A DNA stretch of 64,000 nucleotides from assembly GCF_030316855.1 (NCBI RefSeq), contig NZ_JASZYR010000010.1, positions 62,001-126,000 on the forward strand. The letters are read 5' to 3'. Both the position numbers and the translations under genes were made by a program. This DNA comes from Variovorax sp. J22P240 (GTDB taxonomy: Bacteria; Pseudomonadota; Gammaproteobacteria; Burkholderiales; Burkholderiaceae_C). This document shows, piece by piece, positions 33,229 to 41,692 of this stretch; the stretch's first letter is position 1, and every line of letters begins with the position of its first letter. Under the pieces are notes generated by a model. That model did not search any database and had not been told where the DNA came from. It saw only the letters and a program-made list of their open reading frames with translations.

Positions 33229-36075
33229 CTACTTGCGAAGAAGCGCCTTCAGCGCGTTCTGCAGACGACGTGCCGATGCGGCATCGTGCGCTGCTGCCAG
33301 CACCTTGCCGGCATCCTGACCCCAGGTCTGCGCCGGCGCGGGATCGCCGCGTCGTGTCAGGAGCTTGAGCTGCAAGGCGCGTCGCGCTTCGAGCTGCTCC
33401 GCAGGCGTCGGCACTTCTGCCGCCATTTCGAGGCGCAGCAATGCTTCAGCCGCATCGTTGGCCTGTGACGATGGCGCGGAACCCAAGGCCTGCGACCAGC
33501 TGCTGCGCACCGCCGGCGTGACGGCACGGCCCAACTCCTGGACGCTGGGCAGTTGCGCGGCATCGCGCTTCTCCCATGCGCCGAGCACCTGCGTGAGCGC
33601 TTCACCATGGGCCTGTGCCGCGAGCTTGCGCAGTGCGAGATCGGCGCGTTCGAGCGCTTCGCGTTGCGCGCGGAACGCCGCATCGCCCAGACGCGGACCA
33701 CGGTCCTCGAAGCGCGGCGGGCGGTCGCCGAAGCGGCCGCCACCGGCGGGTGCGCCGCGATCACCGCGGTCACCAGCGCGCGGCGTCCGCTCGCCTGGAC
33801 GGCCAGCGGGTGCACCGCGGCTGTCACGGCGATCGCCGAACTTGCCGCCACGGCCGGTCGGTGCGGGTTCGGCCTTCTTGTTCCCTGGTCGGTCATCGCC
33901 ACGAACCGCAATCACCGGCTTCGGCGCCGGCTTCGGAGGCGCTGCGGGTGCGGAACTAGGTTCGGCTGCTTCTGCATCGGAACGTGCCGACGGGTCAGCT
34001 CCGTCGGCAGGCGCGACCAGATCGGCTTCGGTCGCGGCCGCCTCGGCCGGCACGCCAGAAGGCGCCGATTCGGCATCTTCGGGCGTGGGCGATTGTCCGG
34101 CGCTTTCGCCGAACTCGGCCGCGGCCTGACCCGGTGCCACCACCTCCGTGGCGCCCACGGCTGGACCGTCGGCCTGCGCGGCCTGGGCCGGCTCGGCAGC
34201 CGCAGTCTTGGGTGCTGGCGGCGGCGCTTCGCCGCGCATCGCCGCTTCCAGTTGCGCCACGGCGGCGCGGATCTTCTGCGCGTCGCCGGTGCTGTTGGCA
34301 GCTTCGAGCGCCTTCGACGCGTTCAACACATGGCGGTCGTGCTCGCTCATTGCGGCCGAAGCCTTTTCGCGGTCAGCGCTCTTGCGATTGAAGGCCTCGT
34401 CGATCGGGGCGCGGAAGGCGTCCCACATCTTCTGTTCGTGGCGGCGGTCGAGTGGCACCGACTGCGCTTCAGCCTGCCAGCGCTGCTGCAGCGCCTTGAC
34501 GGCGTCGATGCGCAGCACCGGCGTGGCGCCGAGTTCGATGGCCTCGGCGATCATGGCCTGCCGACGCTCGACGCTCGCCTTCTGCGCGGCCTCGAACGGC
34601 GCGCGTGCGGCGCCAAAGACCTCATTCCATTGCGCCTGGAGTTCTGCAAACACCTTCTCGCCGACGTGACCGGCATCACGCCAGCGGTCCGCGAACTGAT
34701 GCAGTGCGCGGTTGTGAGCCTTCAGGTCGGATGCCTGCGCATGCTCTGTCGCCCATGCCTTCACCTCCTCGACCAGCGCGACGCGCTGGGCGCGGTGCTC
34801 GGCAGCATCGGCGCGGACCTTTTCGAGCCAGGCTTCAACCACCTTGTGGGCTTCGTTGCACGCCTCATCGAAGCGCTTCCAGAGCGCGTGGTTGGGCACG
34901 CCACCCTGATCCGACTGCTTCCACTGCTCGCGCAAGCTGCGCAAGGTTTCCTGCATCTTGCGGCCGCCCAGGGCTTGGCCCTCGGGGCGCTTGAGCAGGC
35001 CCTCGGCCTTGGCGACCAGCTCCTCGCGAACCTTGTCGGCGCTCCAACGCTGCCAGCCTTCGAGTTCGCCGGCGGCGACCAAGGCCGCATGCACGCGGGC
35101 TTCGAGCGGAGCGTCGACCAGCCGACCGTGCTCCTTGAGCACCGCACGCAGCGCAGCGGCCGCTCCGGCGCTGGCCTTGCCGTGGCCTTCGGCTGTTTCC
35201 TGTTCGAGCTTGGCCAGCGCAGCCTGCACTGCGTCTTGCGCAGCGGCGCGCTTTTCGGGATCGACCTTCGGCGCCGCAGGCTTCTGTGTCACAGCCGGCG
35301 CGGCCTCGGGTGCACCACCCCGCGCGATACGCAGTTCGTCGGCCCACACGGGCACAGGCGGCAGCGGCGCAGCGGCATCGGCTGCGGCGGCCTGGGCCTG
35401 GGCCAGTGCACCATGGAATGCGTCGGATACCACCAGCAGTTGCGCCTTGGAGGATTCGAGCTGGGGCGCAAACCTCGCGTCGAGGCTGCTCCAATTGCCG
35501 TCGGCGGTGATTTCCGCGGCCTGTTGCTGCCAGTGCACAACGTCGGCACGCAGGGCTTCCTCGGCGGCCTGCGCGTCGCGCCAGCTCTTGGTCGACAGCA
35601 CCTCGAAACGCTGCGCCAGCAGCACGGCTGCTTCGCGATGGACTTGTGCCCGATGCTGCAGATCTTCGATGCCCTTCACGCGCTCTGCGAGCCGGAACTT
35701 GAACCCTGCCAGCGGCTCGCGCGACAAGGGAGCACCCGCCTTGGCCGCGTCGCGCTGCCAGGCGAGCGCGTCGGCGATGTTGAGCTTGGGCTGCGCCAGC
35801 AAGGCCTCCGCCTTGTGCGTCCACTCGACGGCGATGGCCTCCTGGTCCTTGGCGCGCCGGAGTTCATCGAGCTTTTCGCGCAGGGGACGCGCCGCGCCCT
35901 TGTCGCGACCGCTCATTTCCTTGAACACGTCCTGAACGCGCTCGGGCGCCGGGTTGCTGGCGAGCCACTCGCGGATGCGCTGCGCACGCTCTCCGGAAGT
36001 GGACGCAGTGAAGGCGCCCCCGGTCAACGTGTCGAGGGACTGGATGTCGTGAGGCTTGGAGGAAGTTGAAGTCAC
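33229..36075 (-). CDS. Large DUF349 protein with RG-rich linker
   Basis: 948 residues from a GTG at 36075. An earlier in-frame start at 36147 lies beyond the terminator of the upstream gene and is rejected. Helical DUF349 repeats fill most of the first 620 residues (for example LREQWKQSDQ, ADRWRDAGHV, ALQQRWQAEAQS). An alanine/glutamate/proline region follows, then an arginine/glycine-rich linker (about residues 725-795) and a helical C-terminus. No function is established; the RG-rich part suggests nucleic acid binding. No good ribosome site is visible, so the start is uncertain. Confidence 0.85.
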   Translation of the reverse strand: MTSTSSKPHDIQSLDTLTGGAFTASTSGERAQRIREWLASNPAPERVQDVFKEMSGRDKGAARPLREKLDELRRAKDQEAIAVEWTHKAEALLAQPKLNIADALAWQRDAAKAGAPLSREPLAGFKFRLAERVKGIEDLQHRAQVHREAAVLLAQRFEVLSTKSWRDAQAAEEALRADVVHWQQQAAEITADGNWSSLDARFAPQLESSKAQLLVVSDAFHGALAQAQAAAADAAAPLPPVPVWADELRIARGGAPEAAPAVTQKPAAPKVDPEKRAAAQDAVQAALAKLEQETAEGHGKASAGAAAALRAVLKEHGRLVDAPLEARVHAALVAAGELEGWQRWSADKVREELVAKAEGLLKRPEGQALGGRKMQETLRSLREQWKQSDQGGVPNHALWKRFDEACNEAHKVVEAWLEKVRADAAEHRAQRVALVEEVKAWATEHAQASDLKAHNRALHQFADRWRDAGHVGEKVFAELQAQWNEVFGAARAPFEAAQKASVERRQAMIAEAIELGATPVLRIDAVKALQQRWQAEAQSVPLDRRHEQKMWDAFRAPIDEAFNRKSADREKASAAMSEHDRHVLNASKALEAANSTGDAQKIRAAVAQLEAAMRGEAPPPAPKTAAAEPAQAAQADGPAVGATEVVAPGQAAAEFGESAGQSPTPEDAESAPSGVPAEAAATEADLVAPADGADPSARSDAEAAEPSSAPAAPPKPAPKPVIAVRGDDRPGNKKAEPAPTGRGGKFGDRRDSRGAPAGRPGERTPRAGDRGDRGAPAGGGRFGDRPPRFEDRGPRLGDAAFRAQREALERADLALRKLAAQAHGEALTQVLGAWEKRDAAQLPSVQELGRAVTPAVRSSWSQALGSAPSSQANDAAEALLRLEMAAEVPTPAEQLEARRALQLKLLTRRGDPAPAQTWGQDAGKVLAAAHDAASARRLQNALKALLRK

Positions 36076-36098
36076 TGCGCGAATGTCGTTATCTGTGG

Positions 36099-36131
36099 AG
36101 AAAAAGCGAAGGCGCCGGCAATTGCCGGCGC
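36099..36131 (-). terminator. Rho-independent terminator after the DUF748 gene
   Basis: A perfect 20-base palindrome GCGCCGGCAATTGCCGGCGC (36112-36131) is followed on the minus strand by CTTCGCTTTTTCTCC. It lies between the stop of the DUF748 gene and the start of the DUF349 gene, so the two genes are separate transcripts. Confidence 0.85.
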
Positions 36132-36166
36132 ACCGCCCCATTTTCACCGACTTGCGGCCGCCCGGA

Positions 36167-39100
36167 TCAGCGGGTGGCCAGTTTCAGTTCGGCACCTGGT
36201 TTCCAGTTGTCGCCTTCGGCCTTGGTTCGCACCGCGCCGAGGAAGAGCCGCTCACTGGTCAGCTTCTGCTCCAGCAGGTAGTCACGCACCGCGGCGCCGC
36301 GATCCACAGCCAACTGCCGCATCGACTCCTCGTCGACGGGGATGCTGGTCAGAAGCAGGTCTTCCATCTCGTTGGTCGGCAAATCCTTGGCCAATCCGAC
36401 CATGTTGCGCGGCTTCGTGACCTCTGAGCGCTTGTAGACAGCCGCCAGCAACGCCGGGTATTCGGCATCGGTCAGGGGCGTCACCGCGGAGGCATCCTGC
36501 CCGGCGCGCACCGAAGCCCGTCGCTTTTCCGCTTGTGCGAGCCGCCGCAGTTGCTGGCGCTGGTAGGCCTCGCGCTCCTTGTCGAGGCTGGACATGCCGA
36601 CCACCGTCGTCTTGAGGCCGGGCCGGTCGGTGAGCGCCTTCGCCACCTTGTCGAGGTTTTCCTTGGCTTCCGGCGAGAGTTCCGAGCTGCCCGGCGCGAA
36701 GGCAACGACGCTCGACTCCCCGCCACCGCCGAACCCGCCAGTCAGCAGCGCAAACGGCGCGGTGGCGGCCTTGGCGATCAGATTGAGGATCGCCTTGAGA
36801 ATCAGCGGCCCGATGCTGAACTGCGGATCGTTGATCGACCCTCTGAGCGGCAGGTCGATATCGATCACGCCATTGCGATCGGCCAGCAGCGCCACGGCCA
36901 GACGCACCGGCAGGCTGGCCGGCGCGCCCTCGACCTGTTCTCCGAACTGGAGCTGGTTGAGGATCACGCGGTTGGCGGCCGTCAGCGTGCCGTCCGGTGC
37001 GATCTTGTAGTTGACGTCCATGCTCAGCTTGCCGCGTTCGATCCCATGCCCGGCGAAGCGCACCGAATAAGGCGACAGCGGCGGGAGATCCAGCTCGCGC
37101 ATCTTGGCGGTGATGTCCAGTTCGAGCGGCCTGACCAGCGGGTTGAGCTTGCCGGTGATCTCCAGCGAGGCGGTCTGCTGCGCCTTGCCGCGAAGTTCGA
37201 GATCCGCCAGCGCGGGCTTGTCGCCCTGCGGCTTCGACGAAAACGCGCTGAGCTTGCCGGTCAGTTCAGTCAGGTCGGCCGAATAGTTGGGTTTGATGAA
37301 CAGGTCGGAGAAGTCGATCTTTCCGTTCACCAGGCTCATCGGGCCGAAATTGATGACCGGCGCCGGACCGGAAGGCTCGGTCGCTGCTGCCGTGGCGACC
37401 GGCGCAGCCTTCGCGGGCTCGGTCGCGCCGCCGACCATGAGCTCCGCCGGCGGTGGCGGCGGTGCACCTCTCGTCCGGGCGGGCGGACGCCGGCTGGCCG
37501 TCGTCGTGGTCGTGGTCGTGCCGCCGAGGCTGCGCTTTGTCGTGACCTCGGGCGCCGCCGCATCGGCAGCCGCAGGAGTTGCCGGCTCCCCGGGCTTCTT
37601 GACCAGATAGAGAAGATTCAATCGGCCGGTCGGATCGATGATGACGCGGGCGTAGAAGTCGGTCAGCGCGGTCTCGCGCACGTCCACCGCCAAGGGGGCG
37701 CCCGGCTCCAGCTTCACCTGGACACCCCGCAACCCCAGGGTCTTCCAGCTCAGCAGTTGATTGTTCCGCGACAGGCCAGGCGCCTGGGTCAGCACGACGC
37801 TATTGGCGCGGAAGTCGTCCACCGCGGTGTCGCCGGCCAGCCGCACGCTCATTCCCGCGGGCAAAGTCGCAAACTTGACCGTGCCGCGATAGCTCGCGAA
37901 CGCACGGCGAATGTCGATGTTGAGCGCATCCGCGTAATAGGCCTTGAAGGCGTGGGCCGGAAGGGACGCGACCGTCAGCTTGCCTTCTGCCGAAACAGGC
38001 TTGAGCACCACGTTGCCGTCGTACTCGAACCGCCCCGGCTCCGCGCGGCCGGCGGCGATGCGCCCCGAGAGCTTGAGCGGAGACACGGTGTCGGTGTTCG
38101 GCGTGACCTTCTGCGCCTTGACGTTCAGGGCACTGAGTTCGAAAGCCACCGGCGTGGCGCTGGCATTGTCCTCGTAAGAGAGTGCACCGTTGTCGATGGC
38201 CACCGTACCGATGGAAAGCTCCCACGGCTTGGTGTTTGCACCCGCTGGCGCCTGGGCCGCCTTGGGGTCCTTGGGCGCGGCGACCTTGGCGTCCGCCGTG
38301 CCGCTCTGGCTGCCACCTGGCGGCGCCTTCAGCCAGCGCTCGAACATCCAGCGTTTTTCGCTGTCGCGCTCGATCCGGACTTTCGGACTCGCTGCGGTGA
38401 AGGAGGCGATGGCGAGCGTGTGCTTCGTCATGTCGGCTTCGGCATCGACGATCTCGAAGCGGCCAACGCTCGCCAGTGCGGTCTTGGCCTGCGTGAGCGC
38501 CAGGCCCTCGGCCACGACGCTGCGCGCCTTGAACTTGAGATCGGGCTTCGCCCACGCGACCTCGATCTGACCGCTCAGCTTGCCGTCCAGGGTGGGTTCA
38601 AGGCTCTGCGCCAGGTACGGCGCTGCGAGCGACAGAGGCAGCGAAGCAACGTCGGTCTGCACCTGGGCAGCCTTGTCGGTCCCCTCCCCGCTGAACTTGA
38701 CCGCCGCCCCGCCGATGGAGGTCGAGCCGTTGAACTGCGCCGGCTTGTCCATTGGCCAAGTCACCGCCCGGACCTCCACGGCGAGGTCCTTCACATCGAT
38801 CGCCGCGGCCGGTTGCGTGGCCTGGTCCCGCCAGCCGATCGCGCCGCCGGTCAGCGCCACCTTGTCGACCTGAATGCGCCAAGGCTGGGCTTCCGCCGGC
38901 TTGGGCGCAACGTCGCCATCGGGGCTGGGTGCGGGAAGGGTCGCCGCCTTTTCCTGCGCCCCCGTGGCCTTGTCGGTCGCGAGCAGATTGAGTTGTCCGG
39001 CGGCATCGCGTGCCACGACCAGTTCCGGCCCGGCCAGCGCCACCTCACTGAGGTGCACGACGCGTTCCAGCGGCCTGACGTCGACCAGGGTGAGCTTGAG

Positions 39101-39985
39101 TGAATCGAAGCCGAGCAGGTCGCGCGCCTTGGAATCCACCACCTGGATGCCGTGCGCGCCGATGGTGCCGGTGATCTTGAGCCCCGTCGTGGCAGCCTGC
39201 TCGAAATCGACCTTGAGATCGGCATCGAGCTTGCCCGCCTTCAGCGCGACCGGCAGGCCGCCCGGGATGTAGCCCAGATAGGGAACCAGATCGAGATCCT
39301 GAAAGCTCAGTTGAGCGTCGGTCTTGCGGTTGTCGGCAAAAGGCGTGGAGGACGCGGTGGAATCGAACTTGCTGCCGTTAAGAACGAAAGCCAGCCTGGG
39401 CTCGGTCTTGACCTCGCGCTGGGACGCCAGGTTGCTGAGGAAAGGGACGTTGAGGACGAAATCGCGAAGCTCATGCGTTCGCTTGACTGTCTGGTCCTCG
39501 AAATTGACGGAGCCGCCCGAAATGGCGATGTTGTAGATGGCGAAGCGCGGCGGATCGCCCTTGGGTGCATCCGGCTTGGGCGCCAGCTTGGCGAGGATGT
39601 CGTCGATGTCGTACTTGCCGTCGGCCAGATGCGTCAGGCGGATCGCCGGCGAATCGATGGTGATTGCGTCGATCACGGGCGCCAGGCGCAGGATCGATTG
39701 GAGTTCGGCATCGGCATAGATTCGCCGGATCGCCACTTGCGGTTGGCTGCCGTCGGCCGTGGCGATGCGCAGATCGTTCACCGCCAATTCGAGCGTCCAG
39801 GGCTTGAAGTCGATCTTGCCCACCGTGACCTCGCGGCCGAGTTTCTCGCTGGCAATCTTCTGGATCTGGCCCTTGGCGATCGGCGGCACGGCCAGCCAGG
39901 CAATGGCCCAGACGACCAACAGGACCAGTAGCGTCACGACCCCGCGCCGCACCCATTTGTTCTGTATCAGCGAAGCAGCATTCAT
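36167..39985 (-). CDS. Giant AsmA-like DUF748 protein
   Basis: 1272 residues from the ATG at 39985. One N-terminal membrane helix (VVTLLVLLVVWAIAWLAV, about residues 14-32) anchors a very long periplasmic part with repeated beta-rich segments of the AsmA/YhdP bridge type. A low-complexity stretch of threonine, arginine and proline lies around residues 805-830. The last about 185 residues begin SVVAFAPGSSELSPEAKENL, like the start of an OmpA peptidoglycan-binding domain. Such proteins are thought to carry phospholipids to the outer membrane; this is a family inference. Confidence 0.88.
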   Translation of the reverse strand: MNAASLIQNKWVRRGVVTLLVLLVVWAIAWLAVPPIAKGQIQKIASEKLGREVTVGKIDFKPWTLELAVNDLRIATADGSQPQVAIRRIYADAELQSILRLAPVIDAITIDSPAIRLTHLADGKYDIDDILAKLAPKPDAPKGDPPRFAIYNIAISGGSVNFEDQTVKRTHELRDFVLNVPFLSNLASQREVKTEPRLAFVLNGSKFDSTASSTPFADNRKTDAQLSFQDLDLVPYLGYIPGGLPVALKAGKLDADLKVDFEQAATTGLKITGTIGAHGIQVVDSKARDLLGFDSLKLTLVDVRPLERVVHLSEVALAGPELVVARDAAGQLNLLATDKATGAQEKAATLPAPSPDGDVAPKPAEAQPWRIQVDKVALTGGAIGWRDQATQPAAAIDVKDLAVEVRAVTWPMDKPAQFNGSTSIGGAAVKFSGEGTDKAAQVQTDVASLPLSLAAPYLAQSLEPTLDGKLSGQIEVAWAKPDLKFKARSVVAEGLALTQAKTALASVGRFEIVDAEADMTKHTLAIASFTAASPKVRIERDSEKRWMFERWLKAPPGGSQSGTADAKVAAPKDPKAAQAPAGANTKPWELSIGTVAIDNGALSYEDNASATPVAFELSALNVKAQKVTPNTDTVSPLKLSGRIAAGRAEPGRFEYDGNVVLKPVSAEGKLTVASLPAHAFKAYYADALNIDIRRAFASYRGTVKFATLPAGMSVRLAGDTAVDDFRANSVVLTQAPGLSRNNQLLSWKTLGLRGVQVKLEPGAPLAVDVRETALTDFYARVIIDPTGRLNLLYLVKKPGEPATPAAADAAAPEVTTKRSLGGTTTTTTTASRRPPARTRGAPPPPPAELMVGGATEPAKAAPVATAAATEPSGPAPVINFGPMSLVNGKIDFSDLFIKPNYSADLTELTGKLSAFSSKPQGDKPALADLELRGKAQQTASLEITGKLNPLVRPLELDITAKMRELDLPPLSPYSVRFAGHGIERGKLSMDVNYKIAPDGTLTAANRVILNQLQFGEQVEGAPASLPVRLAVALLADRNGVIDIDLPLRGSINDPQFSIGPLILKAILNLIAKAATAPFALLTGGFGGGGESSVVAFAPGSSELSPEAKENLDKVAKALTDRPGLKTTVVGMSSLDKEREAYQRQQLRRLAQAEKRRASVRAGQDASAVTPLTDAEYPALLAAVYKRSEVTKPRNMVGLAKDLPTNEMEDLLLTSIPVDEESMRQLAVDRGAAVRDYLLEQKLTSERLFLGAVRTKAEGDNWKPGAELKLATR

Positions 39986-40360
39986 CGACGGGGAGTGTGC
40001 CCCAAACGCCCGTGGCTTCCCAGAAGCAGAAAGCCCGGAGACCTGACGAAAAGTCTGGTCTCCGGGCTCGATGGCGGACGCAACGCCCATGCCATCTTTT
40101 CGCTCGACCAGAAGTTCAATCGTTCCGGTCATGCTGGCAGCAAGAGATTGCCACCGTTGGGCCTCAGCCGCTGAACCTTTGGATTTCTCCTCCGGTCACT
40201 GGACCTTGGTGAAACGCCTGAAAAGCTCAGGCCCCCTCAGCCTAGGCGCGTGGCAAAGGGATTGCAAATGAGGTTTTCAATGGACTGGCGCGCCCCGATT
40301 CGTGAACTAATTCAAACATTTTTTACATCGAAATTAGAATAACAAACCAAGTCATTATTC
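39986..40360. other. Leader and intergenic region between divergent genes
   Basis: No gene is supported here. The part next to the DUF748 gene carries the strong hairpin at 40032-40068; the part from about 40270 becomes AT-rich towards the SLT promoter. A frame upstream of the DUF748 start is open but has no membrane or family features. Confidence 0.45.
40032..40068 (-). terminator. Strong hairpin in the DUF748 leader, terminator or attenuator
   Basis: Perfect 12-base arms AGCCCGGAGACC / GGTCTCCGGGCT with a 13-base loop. On the minus strand the stem is followed by TTCTGCTTCTGG, a weak T-rich tract. It lies 47 bases before the DUF748 start codon, so any transcript made further upstream must pass it. 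It could reduce read-through or regulate the gene. Confidence 0.5.
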
Positions 40361-40389
40361 TTGACCGGGTATTTAGGCACTTCTAGAAT
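40361..40389 (+). promoter_or_regulatory. Sigma-70 promoter of the SLT gene
   Basis: TTGACC (40361-40366) and TAGAAT (40384-40389) with a 17-base spacer, set in an AT-rich stretch unlike the rest of the window. The transcript would start near 40396, leaving about 180 bases of leader. The leader contains the hairpin AGCCGC-CAGAC-GCGGCT at 40403-40419. Confidence 0.75.
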
Positions 40390-40578
40390 GCCAGCTTCCC
40401 CGAGCCGCCAGACGCGGCTGGGCTCCCAGATCCGCTGCCGAGTTCCACCGGCTTTGATCAGGCTGCCGCGCCCTCTCCCTACCTTGCGCGGACCTGATTC
40501 GTACCAATCCAAGCGCCGTTGCCTTCTAGCTCCGCCCTCGTGGCGCTGTGACCAGGCGCCGCACAGAAAGGAAGAGCG

Positions 40579-41487
40579 ATGAACCAGGCGTTTGATGCCA
40601 CAGCCCGAGGGCTACGGACATTTGTGTCCGACGTGGTGGACGGCTTTTTTGAGATTACCCACAACGGGTTTGCCCTGGTAGGGCTTGCGATCGTGTTCGC
40701 CGCACTGGCCCTGGCCGCACGCCCGGACCTCCGCCAGTCCGGCGAGGAGCAGCTCATGGGCTGGCTGCAGTCGCGCAAGCCGCCTCCCGAGGTCAGCGAC
40801 CTGCAGCCCACGGCCATCGAACGCACCACGGCCGCGAGCCCGCACGTGCTGCCGAAGCCGCAGGCCGCGGTCGCGTACTGGCTCAGCAAGAAGTACCGCG
40901 TGGCGGTCGAACCGCTCAGCGTGCTGGTCGCCGAAGCCTTCGATCTCGGCAAGCGCACCAAGCTCGATCCGACGCTGATCCTCGCCATCATGGCCGTCGA
41001 ATCCAGCTTCAACCCCTTCGCCCAGAGCCAGGTCGGCGCCCAGGGCCTGATGCAGGTCATGACCCGCGTCCATGGCGAAAAGTACGAACCCGCCGGCGGT
41101 GCGCTCACCGCTTTCGACCCGGTGACCAACATGCGCGTCGGCGTCAAGGTGCTGCAGGAATGCATCGCCCGGGCCGGCTCGCTCGAGGGTGGCCTTCGCT
41201 ACTACGTCGGCGCGGCCAATCTCAGCGATGACGGCGGCTACGCCGTCAAGGTGCTCGCCGAACACGAACGCCTGCGCCAGGTGGTCGGCGGCCGAACACC
41301 TTCCGTCATCACGCCGCCGTCCGCCGTCACTCCGCCGGCCGCGCGCACGAACCCCGTCCCGGTCGCGGCACCGACCAAGCAGCCGAAGCCCGACCTGCAG
41401 GAGGCGCAGGACGCGCCGCAGGAACGGCAGGCGGCCCCGGAGGCCGCGCGGGATTCGCAGCACCTGGCGCTGCTCTCCAACTCTTAG
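40579..41487 (+). CDS. Lytic transglycosylase, SLT domain
   Basis: 302 residues. The N-terminus has one hydrophobic segment (GFALVGLAIVFAALALAA, about residues 30-47), a signal anchor. The SLT domain spans about residues 115-230, with the catalytic glutamate in MAVESSFNPFA and the GAQGLMQVM motif. It would cleave the glycan strands of peptidoglycan. The C-terminal 80 residues are proline/alanine/glutamine-rich and probably disordered. GGAAGAG precedes the ATG. It precedes the riboswitch-controlled glyA gene. Confidence 0.92.
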   Translation: MNQAFDATARGLRTFVSDVVDGFFEITHNGFALVGLAIVFAALALAARPDLRQSGEEQLMGWLQSRKPPPEVSDLQPTAIERTTAASPHVLPKPQAAVAYWLSKKYRVAVEPLSVLVAEAFDLGKRTKLDPTLILAIMAVESSFNPFAQSQVGAQGLMQVMTRVHGEKYEPAGGALTAFDPVTNMRVGVKVLQECIARAGSLEGGLRYYVGAANLSDDGGYAVKVLAEHERLRQVVGGRTPSVITPPSAVTPPAARTNPVPVAAPTKQPKPDLQEAQDAPQERQAAPEAARDSQHLALLSNS

Positions 41488-41524
41488 GCTTTTCAAGACG
41501 GTGGCAATCGCCGTCGGCTACACT

Positions 41525-41655
41525 CGGCCAGCACGCGACTGGCGATAGGCGCAACCCTTTTCAGGTGCATTGTGCTGACGTGGACTACCACTGGGAAGCG
41601 TGCCGCCTGCGGACTCGAGCAGGTGTTCAGCCGTTCGCCTGGGCAGCCCTTGTTT
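41525..41655 (+). ncRNA. ZTP (pfl) riboswitch upstream of glyA
   Basis: Three conserved blocks of the pfl motif appear in order: ACGCGACTGGCG (41533-41544), ACTACCACTGGGAAGCG (41584-41600) and the 3' pseudoknot block CGCCTGGGCA (41636-41645). The RNA senses ZMP/ZTP, which build up when 10-formyltetrahydrofolate is short, and it is known to precede glyA and other one-carbon genes. The block lies about 40 bases before the glyA start. Exact ends are approximate. Confidence 0.85.
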
Positions 41656-41692
41656 GGTTGAAGAACAAGGACCATCGTCTTGAAGGACTGCC

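Noticed and set aside
33553..36069. A long plus-strand frame opposite the DUF349 gene
   Set aside because: It is an antisense frame with histidine/arginine/leucine-rich nonsense composition; no ribosome site or family.
36533..39103. A long plus-strand frame opposite the DUF748 gene
   Set aside because: An antisense artefact of high GC content; the minus strand encodes a membrane-anchored protein with consistent composition.
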